Positions 24,251 through 35,254 of a stretch of DNA of 64,000 nucleotides are shown here, piece after piece; the stretch's first letter is position 1, and each line of letters starts with the position of its first letter. The notes beneath the pieces were generated by a model. The model saw nothing but the letters and a program-made list of their open reading frames with translations. It searched no databases and was not told where the DNA came from. The stretch lies in the NCBI GenBank assembly GCA_963691655.1, contig OY829329.1, forward strand, positions 10,244,708 to 10,308,707, in the 5' to 3' direction. The DNA comes from Toxonevra muliebris. Lineage: Eukaryota; Arthropoda; Insecta; Diptera; Pallopteridae. The translations under genes were made by a program, and so were the position numbers.

Positions 24251-25060
24251 TTTTGCCAAACTGTGTAGGTACTTCGTCTTCTTTAACCGTACACGCTAGC
24301 CTGACTCTAAGAGGTTTAATCCCATTAAGGACGAGCGGGAACCAACGTAGATAGATCAAGAAAGTAACTTAAGAAAAACATTGTTTTTGAACCCCGGTCA
24401 GGAACGGCTCAGGGACAAGATTCCATATGGCACCGCTAGGGGTTACTGGTTTAATCTTTCGTTTCAGAAGAGTGAAGTTCTCCGTCAATCAAATCGGTAT
24501 TATCGCCATATAGGATTTTCTGGAAGAATTCGTTTTTGATGATGCGAAACAGTAGCGAACTTAGTGCGGAATCGTTGACTGAGAGAGCTTTTTTCACGAG
24601 GAGTAAAAGCATTGAAAGCCGAAGTCAGCACAAGACTTTCACCTGCTAAACATCTCCTCTCGTCCGGCAGAAAGCTCCTCCAGGAACTACCGTTAAGTAT
24701 TTCGTCGGGAGGCCGTCTCACTGCTCACTCGTCTGTTTTCTTTTTGTCGGTCTGGTTCGTTACCGTCCGCTTTGGGGTAGGGTCACTAATACCCTGGTTT
24801 CTACGTTTTACGCTTAAAAACTGCAAATTTCCAATTGCCAACTTCGATCAACCGTGAGAGCCGTTATTGGTCTGACAGCGGGGTGAAGAGGAGGCTGGAA
24901 CAAGTGCGGGAGCTAGTTTTTATAGGCGGGAGTGGTCTCATTCCAGTATGAAGCACCTTTTCGTATAAACGGGGGAGACGTATGCGTTTCCTTAGCGTCT
25001 ATTTTTCTTTTGGACTGCCGATCTGGTGAGATGGCATGGTATTCTATCCATTTTCCTGCA
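24250..25060 (-). repeat. GC-richer unclassified repeat, containing copy 2 of the 4.9-kb repeat
   Basis: This stretch is clearly richer in G and C than its surroundings. Reverse-complemented 24310-24425 matches 4895-5035 in order (TTCCCGCTCGTCCTTAATGGG, the AAAAACAATG block, CTGAGCCGTTCCTGA), so at least part is a dispersed element. Open frames of 73 and 81 codons lie on opposite strands (24500-24721 minus, 24612-24857 plus) without a domain I recognise. It might be the untranslated or ORF1 part of a retrotransposon. Confidence 0.45.
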
Positions 25061-25460
25061 GGGGCAACTGAGAGAGCTGTTTATGTATAAACGTTTTCAA
25101 CCCAGCATGATACTTACGAATAATTTTCATGAATTCATTTTAGAGATGTAATTAAGTATGATTTTTTGCTGACTTTTGCCAAGGGATTGAGTTGAGTTCA
25201 TCCTCTGGTCTTGGCATTGGTTTATAACAATTAGTAAGCATTTATAAAATTATGCCATTGACATAATATTCTAAATTAAACATTTTCCCTAAGTAAATTT
25301 ATTATGTAAATATGTGCAAACATAGTTTTAAATCAGCTGAAAAATACACTCTACTAATCCTTATTCGAAATTTAAAAATTATAGCAACAATGGTAGTCAC
25401 ATTTAAGTACACACATTTTCATTTGGTTGCTATCAATATTTATAAGTTATTACACAACCC

Positions 25461-25640
25461 AACGGTATAAAAGCGCTTTAAACATTTTTTTGGTGTGCTG
25501 ACAAGTCAGATGTAAGCGCTAATCCTCAGTATGACACATCGTTAGGTTTTTAACATTACATGTTATTGGGAGAAAACTAAAGGTTGTCTCAAAGAAATAT
25601 TTGTATCCGCAGTTCGTTCGATTTTTCTGTGCTGTGGTTC
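25461..25640 (+). repeat. Dispersed repeat, copy A (second copy at 60.5 kb)
   Basis: GTGTGCTGACAAGTCAG, GTAAGCGCT, then TTTTAACATTACATG and GCAGTTCGTTCG occur in the same order and orientation as in 60517-60713, with substitutions and small gaps. The family is unidentified. This copy has no open frame. Confidence 0.65.
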
Positions 25641-26672
25641 TTAGTTCCGATGGAGTTTGTTGGGTAACAATAATTAAATAATTATTAATTCTTATTATCG
25701 CCCAAAGCAGTAAGAAAAAAACAATAATTGAAAAACCTTCTAGATTATATATTTCTAGACGATACCGGAGAAAATGTATAGGTACATTAAGGTGAGATTC
25801 TTTTGAAATGAAAACTAATTTTTTTGGTTTTAATATGACAATATAAAAACAATCTTCCTGGTGTGCGTTTTACGACTCGCTTTTAAATCTTCTGAACTAA
25901 TATTCTACAACCCTCCTTGGCGATACATTGAAGACTTTTCTTCGCGCGTTTCTAGAAACTCTTCTCCACGAATCTCCAAAATCACACAATTTCCTTCGAA
26001 GTATGAAACTTCAGCGAGCAGACAGTGACATCGCTGGCGATTGAAAAACGTTTCTCGGCGAATCGTAGAGGAATCATTCGAGATCAAAAATGCTAACTGG
26101 GTAGTTTTCACATAAGCTTGTATTAGTGTTTGTTGATGTTTTTGAATGCAATAGACTCTTTTTCTCCGTAGCAGATTATTACATATGAGAGAGAGAGAGA
26201 GGGAGATAACATGTGCTTGACGTGAAATAGTATCCGTAATAGTTTAAATATGTTTATTCTCACTTAATAGTTGTGCAACATTTTAAGTTTGCTAAAAGTT
26301 TCCAATGATTCGATGTTCTTAGAATTTTTTTTTTTTAATCTTCTTGTGGAAATGGTTAACATTTTAAAAGTTGAACTCGAGTATATTTAAAATGTTACAC
26401 AAAAAATTTCTGCGTTACAAAATAATAACCTACTTAGTTCCTATGTAAGTACTACTCAATAATAAAAATCCTCAAAAGGATTTATGAAAGTACATGTGTA
26501 TACAAAACTGAAAATACTTTTCAAAACGACCTTCGCCTAGAATATGTGAATAAAAAATAAGCGAAAAAATATAATAATAGTCTCTGGAGGATGGGAAATA
26601 AGTGTAAAAAATATAGGTAGGTAACATAGCAACAAGCTTAAAAATTTATATGTATTTTCTGCATGCGCAGAC
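25641..26672. other. Non-coding stretch, no gene seen
   Basis: A (GA)n tract lies at about 26188-26206. The frame at 25905-26111 (minus) shows no domain. Nothing else is supported. Confidence 0.45.
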
Positions 26673-27395
26673 TTAACCCTTTCATGACCAACCTGAAGAC
26701 GGTGGGATTTTAAAATTTTTTTTTTTTTTGTAGTTTCGTTTTTAGCGAGGCGTTTCATAAATAACACTGTCGATTTGACATGAAGTCTAGAGTAATTTAG
26801 TGCCGCTGAGCTCGAATCTGAAGACCATTTTGCTTCATCACGTCGGGTTCGTGACAATGGTACATGAAATCAAGAAAATGGTTTTAGCAAGACTGTACCA
26901 GGACATTCTTAATGAATGTTTTATCGTTTTTGGTGTCTATAGAAAAGTTGTTTAGTAGAGAAAGAAGCAAAAATCCTCCATCTAAGCTCCATACCCAAAA
27001 TTTTGCGTTTTTTTTAAGTACAGCATAGAACAATATTGCCAAAAAGCTTAAGGAATGATAAAAGTATCTTAGTGTGTTTGTGCAAAAGTTTTCTTATCAA
27101 AAAGTATGGAAGACCATAGGCCTTGTAGGGTTCTGAGACCCCAATGGGTTAACACATTTTAAAAGAAATTAGAGGAGAAACCCTGCTTCTCCTCTTTCCC
27201 CCTTTTTCCCCTATTTTAATTGTTTATCATGACTAAAAAAAGAATTTTAAAGTGTCGAACAGAGTTTTGTGCTTAAAGTTACATCTACTTTTCATCGACG
27301 AACACCAGTTTGGCTAGAATTATTCTGAAAATGTGGCTAAGCAAGTACAAAATTCTATTGGGACAAATAAGTCCTAATGGTTAGGGAAGGGTTAA
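26673..27395. mobile_element. Candidate piggyBac-like remnant flanked by TTAA
   Basis: TTAA at 26673-26676 is followed by CCCTTTCATGACCA. TTAA at 27392-27395 is preceded by a sequence whose reverse complement is CCCTTCCCTAACCA. TTAA targets with CCC-starting termini are characteristic of piggyBac elements. The match is only about 11 of 14 bases and there is no transposase frame, so this is tentative. A second internal GGGTTAA (27147-27152) could be an alternative right end. A TTAACCCTTTCGGAGCC motif also occurs alone at about 9087. Confidence 0.3.
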
Positions 27396-29060
27396 TGCAT
27401 TGCATTCACGTGTCGCCCTTTTACATACTAATGCACATTATATCCTACACGCCAAAATGTTTTCCATTTCTTGGAAGGCTCAAGAAGATAGATGAAAATG
27501 TTGATGCATTTTGATTTTATGCTCCGTTCAGCATATGAAAGCAACTATTCAACAAGTTACTGTCTAGTTTACGCATCATCTCTTGTTTTATTCTTATTTA
27601 TATTTTTCATTTTTGGTAAGCTCCTTCTCTCTTATGCTCTTACTTTTGCTTTGCTGATATTTCTGGTAAAACTGTTTTGCTTCTGGTCTTTCACAAATCA
27701 TATGCCAAACTGAAAATCGCATCGAAAAGACGAAAATTGTTCTAGAAATTAAAGAAACCATCGTTTTCAGTGAAGATATATGTCTGAAATAGAGAGAAAA
27801 AAAAGTGAAATCTATCTTCTCCTGAAATTGTGAACCACCCAACCCAACAGTAGATAGAAGTTGACTAAGTGCTATGATGTTATATAATAAATAATTCATT
27901 TTAAAATACATCTAAATGGCAGTAGTATGTCTGAGATATGCACACATATGTAGAAGCTCAGCTGTGTGTGGTTTATTTTGCCATAAAGCAAAAAAGCTAA
28001 TAATAAAATCGCAAAAGTGGAAAGCAAAAAGGATTCTATAAGGATTTGCATACAGCAGTTTGTGATATTTATGAGCTTATGATAATGATAAAGATTTATA
28101 GAGCAAATAAATCCTAAATGCAAATAAATCAGATTTAATTATTAATGCTTAAAAATCTTTCAAATCAAAATTTAATATGAATTCAAAAAAAAGTCCATTG
28201 AAGTGTGAATTAAATACCAATTCCATCTTTTACTTTATTAACATGAATTTCATTTTATCATTTACCTACAATAAATAATAGTCTAAATAAAAACCAATGC
28301 AGATTATAAATACATAGAGGTACCACACCCCACCTTACACACGCTCATATGTGTTTGATGACATATTATTATTTAATCCTTTTTATTTGCGACCCTGTTA
28401 ATTCTTGTGTTAACAAAACGTAGCAGTACGTGCGTTTTAGATTCAGCTACTGTAGCAGGAAACAAAAAGGAAAAAAAATGTGGAAAGTTGATATTTGTTT
28501 TTTCCTTTTATTCACATGGGTTTGAATTACACACCACATACTACGCACAAACACATATATATGCTTTACTCTTTGTGTGAACATATGTGAGCTTATGTTT
28601 GTGTTTGTGTGTGTGCTAGCATTCACTTAATACTGAATGCCCTTGTTTGATGGTCAAGGTAAGCGTCTCATTTCCTTTTTTGCTAAACTGGCAAATTTCA
28701 AATTACAATGAAGGAAAATGGCAAAAAAATCACGTTTCAAGCATAAATCAGGTAGAAATAAAATAGCAAAAGTGCAAATAAAAAATCAAATGAATGAACA
28801 AATGAAAATAAAAAAAATATTGTCACTTTTATTTGTAGAAATGTATTTAATTAGTGGTTGTCTAGGCTTAAGTTGTAAGTGCGTAAATTGTTGGGCAGAA
28901 GAACCCCAACTCCATCCTCGGATTTGTAGTAGAAGTTTTCTCATTGCTTCCTTCATTTCTTGACTGGCAATGGCGGAAACTCAAGAGTTAAGTTTAGAAT
29001 GGAAAAATTGTTTATCACGTCGCCCTTCACGGGGAGTCCCTTCACCCAGGGAAATACTTA
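27396..29060. other. Non-coding stretch, no gene seen
   Basis: Frames at 27492-27713 (plus) and 27594-28123 (minus) are hydrophobic and low in complexity, without family likeness. The frame at 28718-28963 starts lysine-rich and contains a CKCVNCW cysteine cluster, but has no recognisable domain and no nearby gene signals. TG-rich simple sequence lies at 28575-28615. Confidence 0.45.
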
Positions 29061-29069
29061 CCTCGTTTG

Positions 29070-29430
29070 AAGAAAAACGGCTATCAAATTTAGGAAATAT
29101 GGGAATCATTTGGCGCCATAGAAATGGTTTCCTCATTTAGATATACAAAATTTCTTTGAATTGAGGAAATATTTCTTCTTTATTTTAGAGAAAAATTTGT
29201 TTGAAAGAAGGAAGTTTTTTTTATAAATTAAAGAAATATGTCTTCAATTTGTAGAAATTGCGTTTTTCAAATGAATAATATTTTATTTCAATATGAGAAA
29301 TTCTATATAATTTAGGTAAAATTTTCCTCAGTTTGAGGAATAATTTTCCATAAATTGAAGTAAATTTACTAACTTTTTAAAAAAAAAAGATCCTAAATTT
29401 ATGGAATATTTTCTACAATGTTGTTTTAAT
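29070..29430 (+). repeat. Degenerate AT-rich short repeats (TTTGAGGAAATATTT type)
   Basis: Units resembling (A)AATTTG(A)GGAAATATTT recur every ~27-40 bp with heavy divergence, in both orientations. The periodicity is visible by eye but weak. It could be a chance product of AT-rich composition or an old satellite. Confidence 0.35.
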
Positions 29431-29451
29431 TATAAAATTATAGGTATTGCA

Positions 29452-29690
29452 AGAGAGAGAGAGAGAGAGAGAGAGGAAAGAGAGATTGAGGTACAAAAAT
29501 AAAAGCAATTTCAATGGCGCTAAAATTAATGAAAGAATGAAGACACGTCAAATTAATTTCTTCCATATCAACCTGCTGTTGATTTCTATGCATCTATTAC
29601 TCTCAACTTCTCTGCAATTGCGCCTGGTATTTTAAGAGAGATTAATTTCAATGAAGGCGCAATAACAAGAGAGCGTAAGAACAACTTTCT
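29452..29690 (+). repeat. GA-rich repeat apparently derived from an I-like element, copy 1
   Basis: A (GA)11 run (29452-29474) is followed by GCAATTTCAATGGCGC (about 29504), then GCGCCTGGTATTTTAAGAGAG (about 29619) and another TTTCAATG-GGCGC. These motifs and their order are those of the array at 32786-33380. There the sequence CAATTTCAATGGCGCAAAG joins a retrotransposon zinc-finger coding stretch, which suggests the unit was amplified from a LINE fragment. Confidence 0.6.
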
Positions 29691-29699
29691 TGTTCAATT

Positions 29700-30566
29700 T
29701 CCAATTATGGATCTCGTAAGTCCAACATGAGAGGGATGGAACCTATTTGTTATTTGGGAACTCTTCCTTTATTGAAACCCCAACTGGTTTTTGCCAAAAA
29801 AAAAGACACAACCTTGTCAGAAAAAATTAAAAATTAACAGTAAGAAAATGAGAAGCAGACATACTGAATCAGTTTAAATCTTACTTTCATAGCGCTATTA
29901 TGCTTATGTCTTTAATTTCTATTCCTATTTTTTACACCATACTTTCAATTTAAAAAGAAGTGAATGACTTCCGTTTTAATACTTATAGAATTTGCGCTCA
30001 TGAGCAAAGGGCAAACCTCTCTATTCGTAATAGCTCTTAAAAATAACATAATAACATGAGAAGAACATGCAATTTAAAACAATTACTATTGATGATTTTC
30101 TTAGATTTCTTATATTGCAATCAAGAACATGCGAATTCAATTCAAATGTAGCCAGACAGACACTCATACAAACAGAGAAACCACATTACCGGCAGTAAGG
30201 TAGATAGTTACAACAATCAGGCATGAGGCTTTCAAATACAAGTAGAGATTGCGTGATTATGTATTTCATTCATTGCTGATGCATTACTTGGCAAAATTTA
30301 CAATCCATTCATCATTTTAATTATCATAATTGTGCTAAGAGTCAATTCTAGCAGTATTTAGTTGAATAGTTGTTCAATAGGTAATGATGACATCAACAAT
30401 GTTTTGCAGCCAGGGCAGACAAGTTTGAAGGGAATTACAAAAATATAGTTTAAGGTATTAAGTTTTGTAGGCATGTAAAAGTTAAAAGAAAAAAATACTT
30501 AAATGCATTTGATTGACAATTTTTCTTTTATATTTATTTAATTTAATAATCAGCACTTAGGTATAC
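29700..30566. other. Non-coding stretch, no gene seen
   Basis: AT-rich DNA between a repeat and the mariner element. No supported frame and no RNA gene. Confidence 0.5.
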
Positions 30567-30568
30567 TA

Positions 30569-31798
30569 TTGGGAGTATAAATGTATAAACTCGTATTTTT
30601 TTTCGTAATTTGGACATTTATTGTGAAAAAGTGATTATAAATTTATTCTCTAAAGTATTGTCCATCGTTAGCCACAACCTTTTCCCATCTTTCTGGTAGC
30701 ATACGGATTCCGCGTCGAAAGAACTTCTCATCTTTTGAGGCTATCCACGAATCGACCCATTTTTTGAGTTCTTCGAAAGAACGGAAGTGCTGTTCAGCCA
30801 GGCCATGTGTCATCGATCGGAACAAGTGGTAATCAGAAGGAGCAATGTCTGGAGAATGCGGCGGGTGGGGTAGCACTTCCCATTTCAGCGTTTCCAAGTA
30901 CGTTTTTACTCTTGCCTTGCAACATGTCGTGCTGAAGAATAACTTCGTCGTGTCTATTCTCATATTCTGGCCTCTTAACCTTTAATGCTCAGCTCAAACG
31001 CATCAATTGTAGTCGGTAGCTGTCGCCAGTGATCGTTTCATTCGGTTTCAACAGCTACCAAATACACAGCATGAGCTTGGATCCATGGATGTTCGGCTTT
31101 GCCGTTGATGTTGATGCATGTCCGGGCGGTTCCCATGATTTTATACGCTTTGGGTTATCGTAACGTATCCACTTTTCATCGCCAGTCACAATACGATGTA
31201 GAAAACCCTTTCTTTTCTGTCGTTCAATCAGCAGTTCACATGTGAAAAATCGTCGTTCGACGTCTCTCGGCTTTAATTCGTACGGCACCCAATTTCCTTG
31301 CTTTTCAATCATTCCCAATGCTTTTAATCATTTAGAAATGGTTGATTGATCAACTCCTAAAGATTCTGCAAGTTCTTGTTGCGTTTGACATGAATCTTCT
31401 TCGAGTAATGCCTTCAATTCTTCATCTTCGAACTTTTTCGGGCCGCCTGAACGTTCCCTGTCTTCAACATCAAAATCACCACTTTTGAAACGGGCATACC
31501 ACACCTGACACATTCTAACGTCTATAGCACAGTCAGGATAAGCTTCAGTTGCGTTTTTCTTTGAATGGAAGAAGCAAATTAAAACTTCCCGCAAATGTTG
31601 TTTTGTTGGCACGAAATTCGACATTTTCAGCTATAGTAAAACATAATTTTGTAAAATTATGAAAATTATTTGACAGATCAATTCTTATAGTATTTTTGGC
31701 GCTCTTCGAGATAGAATAGCTGTCAATGTAAAAAAAATGGCGCGTATGATAGATATGAAGTAAGTCACAATTACGAGTTTATACATTCATACTCCCAA
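30569..31798 (-). mobile_element. mariner element with both ends, 1230 bp, inactive
   Basis: The ends are 27-bp inverted repeats that differ at one base (30569-30595 and 31772-31798; outer sequence TTGGGAGTAT). They are flanked by TA at 30567-30568 and 31799-31800, the target always used by Tc1/mariner elements. Length is close to the ~1.3 kb of full mariners, and the shortfall is explained by internal deletions in the transposase. The element is complete at its ends but cannot encode an active enzyme. Confidence 0.95.
30643..31624 (-). pseudogene. mariner transposase, broken (D,D34D family)
   Basis: Starts at ATG 31622-31624 (MSNFVPTKQ). N-terminal helix-turn-helix DNA-binding region: RFKSGDFDVEDRERSG, then DQSTISK. 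A TGA at 31328-31330 interrupts the frame right after STISK. The next base triplets continue in the same frame (LKALGMIEKQGNWVPYEL), so it is a single nonsense change. The catalytic core has HRIVTGDEKWI (first Asp codon 31178-31180). After LMLCIW about ten codons are missing. The second Asp is kept in ILQHD (codon 30926-30928), but a deletion right after it shifts the frame. The third Asp lies in SPDIAPSDYHLF (30832-30834). The N-terminal region also seems to lack about seven residues after TEA. WVPYEL and the HRIVTGDEKW wording point to the mauritiana (Mos1-like) subfamily; I am moderately sure of that. Confidence 0.92.
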
Positions 31799-31800
31799 TA

Positions 31801-32785
31801 TGTTAAATGAAATTAACTTATTTGAATCAATTATAGTTTATTAAAAATCATACAAAAATAAACTTGAATTGCTAAAAATTGGAATAAAAAAAATAAATAA
31901 ATATTTTTGCTTATCTGATAGATAAAACGCCTAACTATATGCTATACATATACGTCAACACTTTTATGTACAGTATTTACACACAAGTAGACATATCAGT
32001 CATACAAAAATGTATAAACGTGTAAGGAGACTAACTGATATTTTATTACAATCAATACGCAAATGATGGAGATATAGGGCATAAAGGGAAATCAGAACAA
32101 ATATAAAAATACATTCGTAGATTATACATACATATGTAGGTACATACTTATTTACATTGATAAAACTTGTCTACATAGAATAAAAAAAAATATAATATAG
32201 CAAATATGCAATTATATAGTTATACTTACAAATGTATATCAATAATTGGCACAATTTTACAAAACAAACCAAAATCGAATGAACAAATATTATCGATATT
32301 AACATCAAACAAAAGAATAAATTTTATAATAGACATACAATGGGATATCTATAAATATCTGTTGGTACATACATAGTATATTTTATATTTAATGCAATTA
32401 AAAAAATGCAAAAAAAAAATCTTTTTAGTATAACAAAATATTGTTGTAAATATTTCAAGAAATAATTTTCTACTTACAGACAGGAAAATTCTTTATAATT
32501 CATATTATTATATTTCCCATCTAAGTAGTTGTAAGAAGTTGTTTTGTAATGTGCTTGCTTGTAAAATATATTATTTCAATCGCCTTTAGCTTCAAAATTT
32601 CTCATTATCCTGACAACACTTTGTAATACATAAATGCATTCTGAAGAAATTACTTGTGGAAAGAGAAAATAATATCTGTTCATATTTCTTTGGCGATACT
32701 TGAGATTTGAATAAGTATTAAGTTGCAAGACTTTTCTTCGAGAATAAGAAATGAAAAATTGTGTTACAGTGCTCTTCACTTAATT
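31801..32785. other. AT-rich non-coding stretch, no gene seen
   Basis: Very AT-rich with ACATACATA-type runs near 32130. The minus frame at 32576-32779 has no recognisable domain. Confidence 0.5.
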
Positions 32786-33380
32786 GTGGCGCAAGAGAGA
32801 AAGCAATTCTAATGGCACCAAAAAAAAAAAAAAAACAAGAAAGAGAAAGAGAATGCCTCCATGCCCATTTTATTTTTTCCAAATCCACCTGCTTATTTCT
32901 ACGCTCCTGGTTCTTTCAGACTTTAGCCTTTTTGGAATAGTGCCTGGTATAGTGAGAGAGTTAAAGCAATTTGAAATCGTCAGGAAAGGAGAGAGCAGTT
33001 CCAGTGGCATCAAAAAATCGTGGGAAAATTACTCCATCACCAGAACCATATACTGCTTACTTCTGTGGGTTTTTTACTTCAGTATTGAGTAAGAGAGATA
33101 CAGAAATTTTGATAACGCTAAAACTACAACATGACGTCATGCCAATTTTATTTTTCCAAATCCACCTACGGCTTATTTTTGTGCGCCTGGTACTTTTAGC
33201 CTGCCTTGAATTGTGTCTGGTATTAAGAGAGAGCATTTCAATGGCGCCAAAAAGAACACTTTCAGTACGTCTGAAATTGAGTCTGGTATTGAGAGAGAGA
33301 GAGAGGGGCGGTGGCCTGGTTTTGTGAGAGAGAAACAGAGCAATTTCAATGGCGCAAAGAAAGTGGTCAGCCGACTCTTC
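32786..33380 (+). repeat. GA-rich repeat array derived from an I-like element, copy 2
   Basis: Units join a (G)(C/T)GCCTGGTA(T/C) motif (near 32942, 33184, 33218, 33280) to GAGAGAGAG and then CAATTTCAATGGCGCCAAA (near 32800, 33236, 33345). A longer stretch, CCAAATCCACCTGCTTATTT, is repeated near 32879 and 33157. Several open frames on both strands (up to 126 codons) cross the array but are by-products of its repetitive nature. On the minus strand the right-most unit runs without a break into the retrotransposon sequence at 33350-33440 (HFLCAIEIALF), which identifies the likely source. Confidence 0.7.
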
Positions 33381-34712
33381 ACTTTCTTCCTCCAAACCAC
33401 AGGAAACACAGAATGCACTAGTTCCCAGGCCATTCATAATTAAATATTTGGCCCAAGATAAGTAACCTGTGTATCAAGGCCGTATTTAGGGGGAGGGTTT
33501 TGGGGGTTCTGCCCCCCCCCTCCCCCCCCCCCGAAATGTGAAAACTTTATTCTAATTTTTGAGATTAATTGCTAATGGATGGAAAAAAAGTCAAAATAAA
33601 ATCTATTTAACAATATTTTTTACTTCCATCGGTTTTTTTTCTAAAAAGTCAAATATAAAAAATAAATTTGAAATCTTAATTACACTATCCGATCAAATCC
33701 GATTTGTTTTCTTCGACATGAGGTTTGACTACGGATTCAAAAAGAGAAGGTGATACTGAGCACTCCTCCATTCATAGTTTTTCTAGGTCAGTAACTGTTT
33801 TTGATTTAAGGTTTCGTCCTGAATCAGTTTAAAAAGTTTAAAAATTAATAAAAATAGAAAAAATTATCGGATCCTTGTAAAATAAGACTTGCTTGAACCC
33901 CATTTTTTTCCTAAAACGTTACGTGATGAAAAGTTTTTGACCTCAGATTCGTGTTCAACGTGAAAAATTCTTTCGCAAAAACTACATCTTATTAGCAAAA
34001 CCCATCTTAAAATGTTTTAACGTATTATTGCTCAGAGCACCACGACTAGAAAAATCTCTTTCAATACTGTGACTTCACGAGTTCAGGGAATATCAGCCAA
34101 CCTCATCCGGGTTCCTTATCATTGATAATGGCTCAAATTCCCAATGATGATCATTTGAAAAAAATGAGCCTTTACTATTTTTGGTTATTTTTTTTGAGGT
34201 TGGGTACATCATCAGTAGTGGGAAGTCAATGAGTTAATGAAATTATGTCCCTCACGATAAAAAAAATGCACTAGAATGCAAATTGAATAATATTTATTTG
34301 AAAAAATTTAATTTGATTATTCTGGGAATTTTTTGTCACTTTTGGCCATTTTTTTAGGGTTAAGAATAAAAAAAATCGGAAAATTTTTCCTAAAATTTTA
34401 ATTTTATAGGGTCCATCAAATGTATCATTGATTTAATTTATTGTATTTCAAAATCAGTTTGATAAAAATTATTTATGAATATTTTCTGAAAACCCCCCCC
34501 CGAAAAAAATTTCTGGCTACGGCCCTGCTGTGTATAATACTACCAGCTGCCTACAGCTCTTTCTGTTAAGTGATAGCAGAAAGTCTGACGTTTCGAGATA
34601 ACAGGTAACATCACCTTTGTCTGTCTAAAGCCTCTTAGTTCCTCCCATTTACGACTGTGTGTCAAATTGACCCAGTCTTTAATGGTGGTCTTTAATGGTT
34701 CTAGACGACTAA
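33350..34712 (-). mobile_element. I-like retrotransposon 3' fragment, split by a hAT-like insertion
   Basis: On the minus strand, 34712-34536 reads DWVNLTHSRKWEELRGFRQTK and then AVGSW, the region just after RNase H in I-like elements. Across the hAT insertion the protein resumes at 33466-33350 with GYLSWAKYLIMNGLGTSAFC and a zinc-like C-x2-C...H-x4-C (CVSCGLEEESEESADHFLCA). Both halves fit one C-terminal cysteine-histidine domain, so they were once continuous. Frames are damaged and the rest of the element is missing. Confidence 0.7.
33475..34527. mobile_element. hAT-like element, 1053 bp, with 8-bp target duplication
   Basis: Left end CAAGGCCGTATTTAG; the right end, reverse-complemented, is CAGGGCCGTAGCCAG, giving short imperfect inverted repeats. 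The identical octamer CTGTGTAT stands at 33467-33474 and 34528-34535. Both ends carry long G/C runs just inside the terminal repeat (33491-33532 and 34494-34501). An 8-bp duplication plus CA(A/G)GG ends is hAT-like. A minus-strand trace SIERDFSSRGALSN (near 34030-34080) is weakly like the hAT C-terminal dimerisation region, but no transposase frame survives. It inserted into an I-like retrotransposon fragment, so it is younger than that fragment. Confidence 0.85.
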
Positions 34713-35250
34713 TAGAGCACAGGTTCTACGCCCAAAAAAAATCAATTTCCGAACCCTTTTTGGTCAGAAAATTCATTTTCTGAAATTCCTGAGTATTAAG
34801 GAACCCATATCAACAGCAGGCTATTGTGTTTTTCAACACAATCAAGCTTACTGAAATACTGTTAAAACAAATCCAGTAAAATATATCCAGAGAGAAGGCT
34901 ATGGGGGCTACAGTCTTTCCCAAACACTTTCTGAATTCTAGAATTATAAATATTTAAAATCGTATAAAAATTTCTTTACTCTAAACATAAATATGCAAAT
35001 TTTTTAACATTTTTTATTTATGTATGTATAACGAAATACAAGGTGACACAAAATTTATCACCTGATTTAATTTAGCTATAACATTTTTTTCTAAATTAAA
35101 AAAACAATGATTTTATTTTTTAATAATTTTTTTTTTTGTCCTAGAATTTTGTTCTATTAAATACTGAAAATTACACTCCACATTTGATCCAAATTTGAAC
35201 CCCTTTTATGTCCCTTTCTATCAGTTTTCTCTACTATTTCTTTTCTAATG
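34713..35250. other. AT-rich non-coding stretch, no gene seen
   Basis: Between the I-like fragment and the second large minisatellite. No frame, RNA gene or transposon end is supported. Confidence 0.45.
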
Positions 35251-35254
35251 TTCT

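Noticed and set aside
28718..28963. Lysine-rich frame with a CKCVNCW cysteine cluster
   Set aside because: No known domain, no repeat of the cysteine pattern, and no signals for transcription or splicing. It is likely chance.
32971..33443. Overlapping frames of 76-126 codons on both strands
   Set aside because: They arise from the GA-rich repeat array. Only the minus-strand part at 33350-33440 has real similarity, and that is to a retrotransposon.
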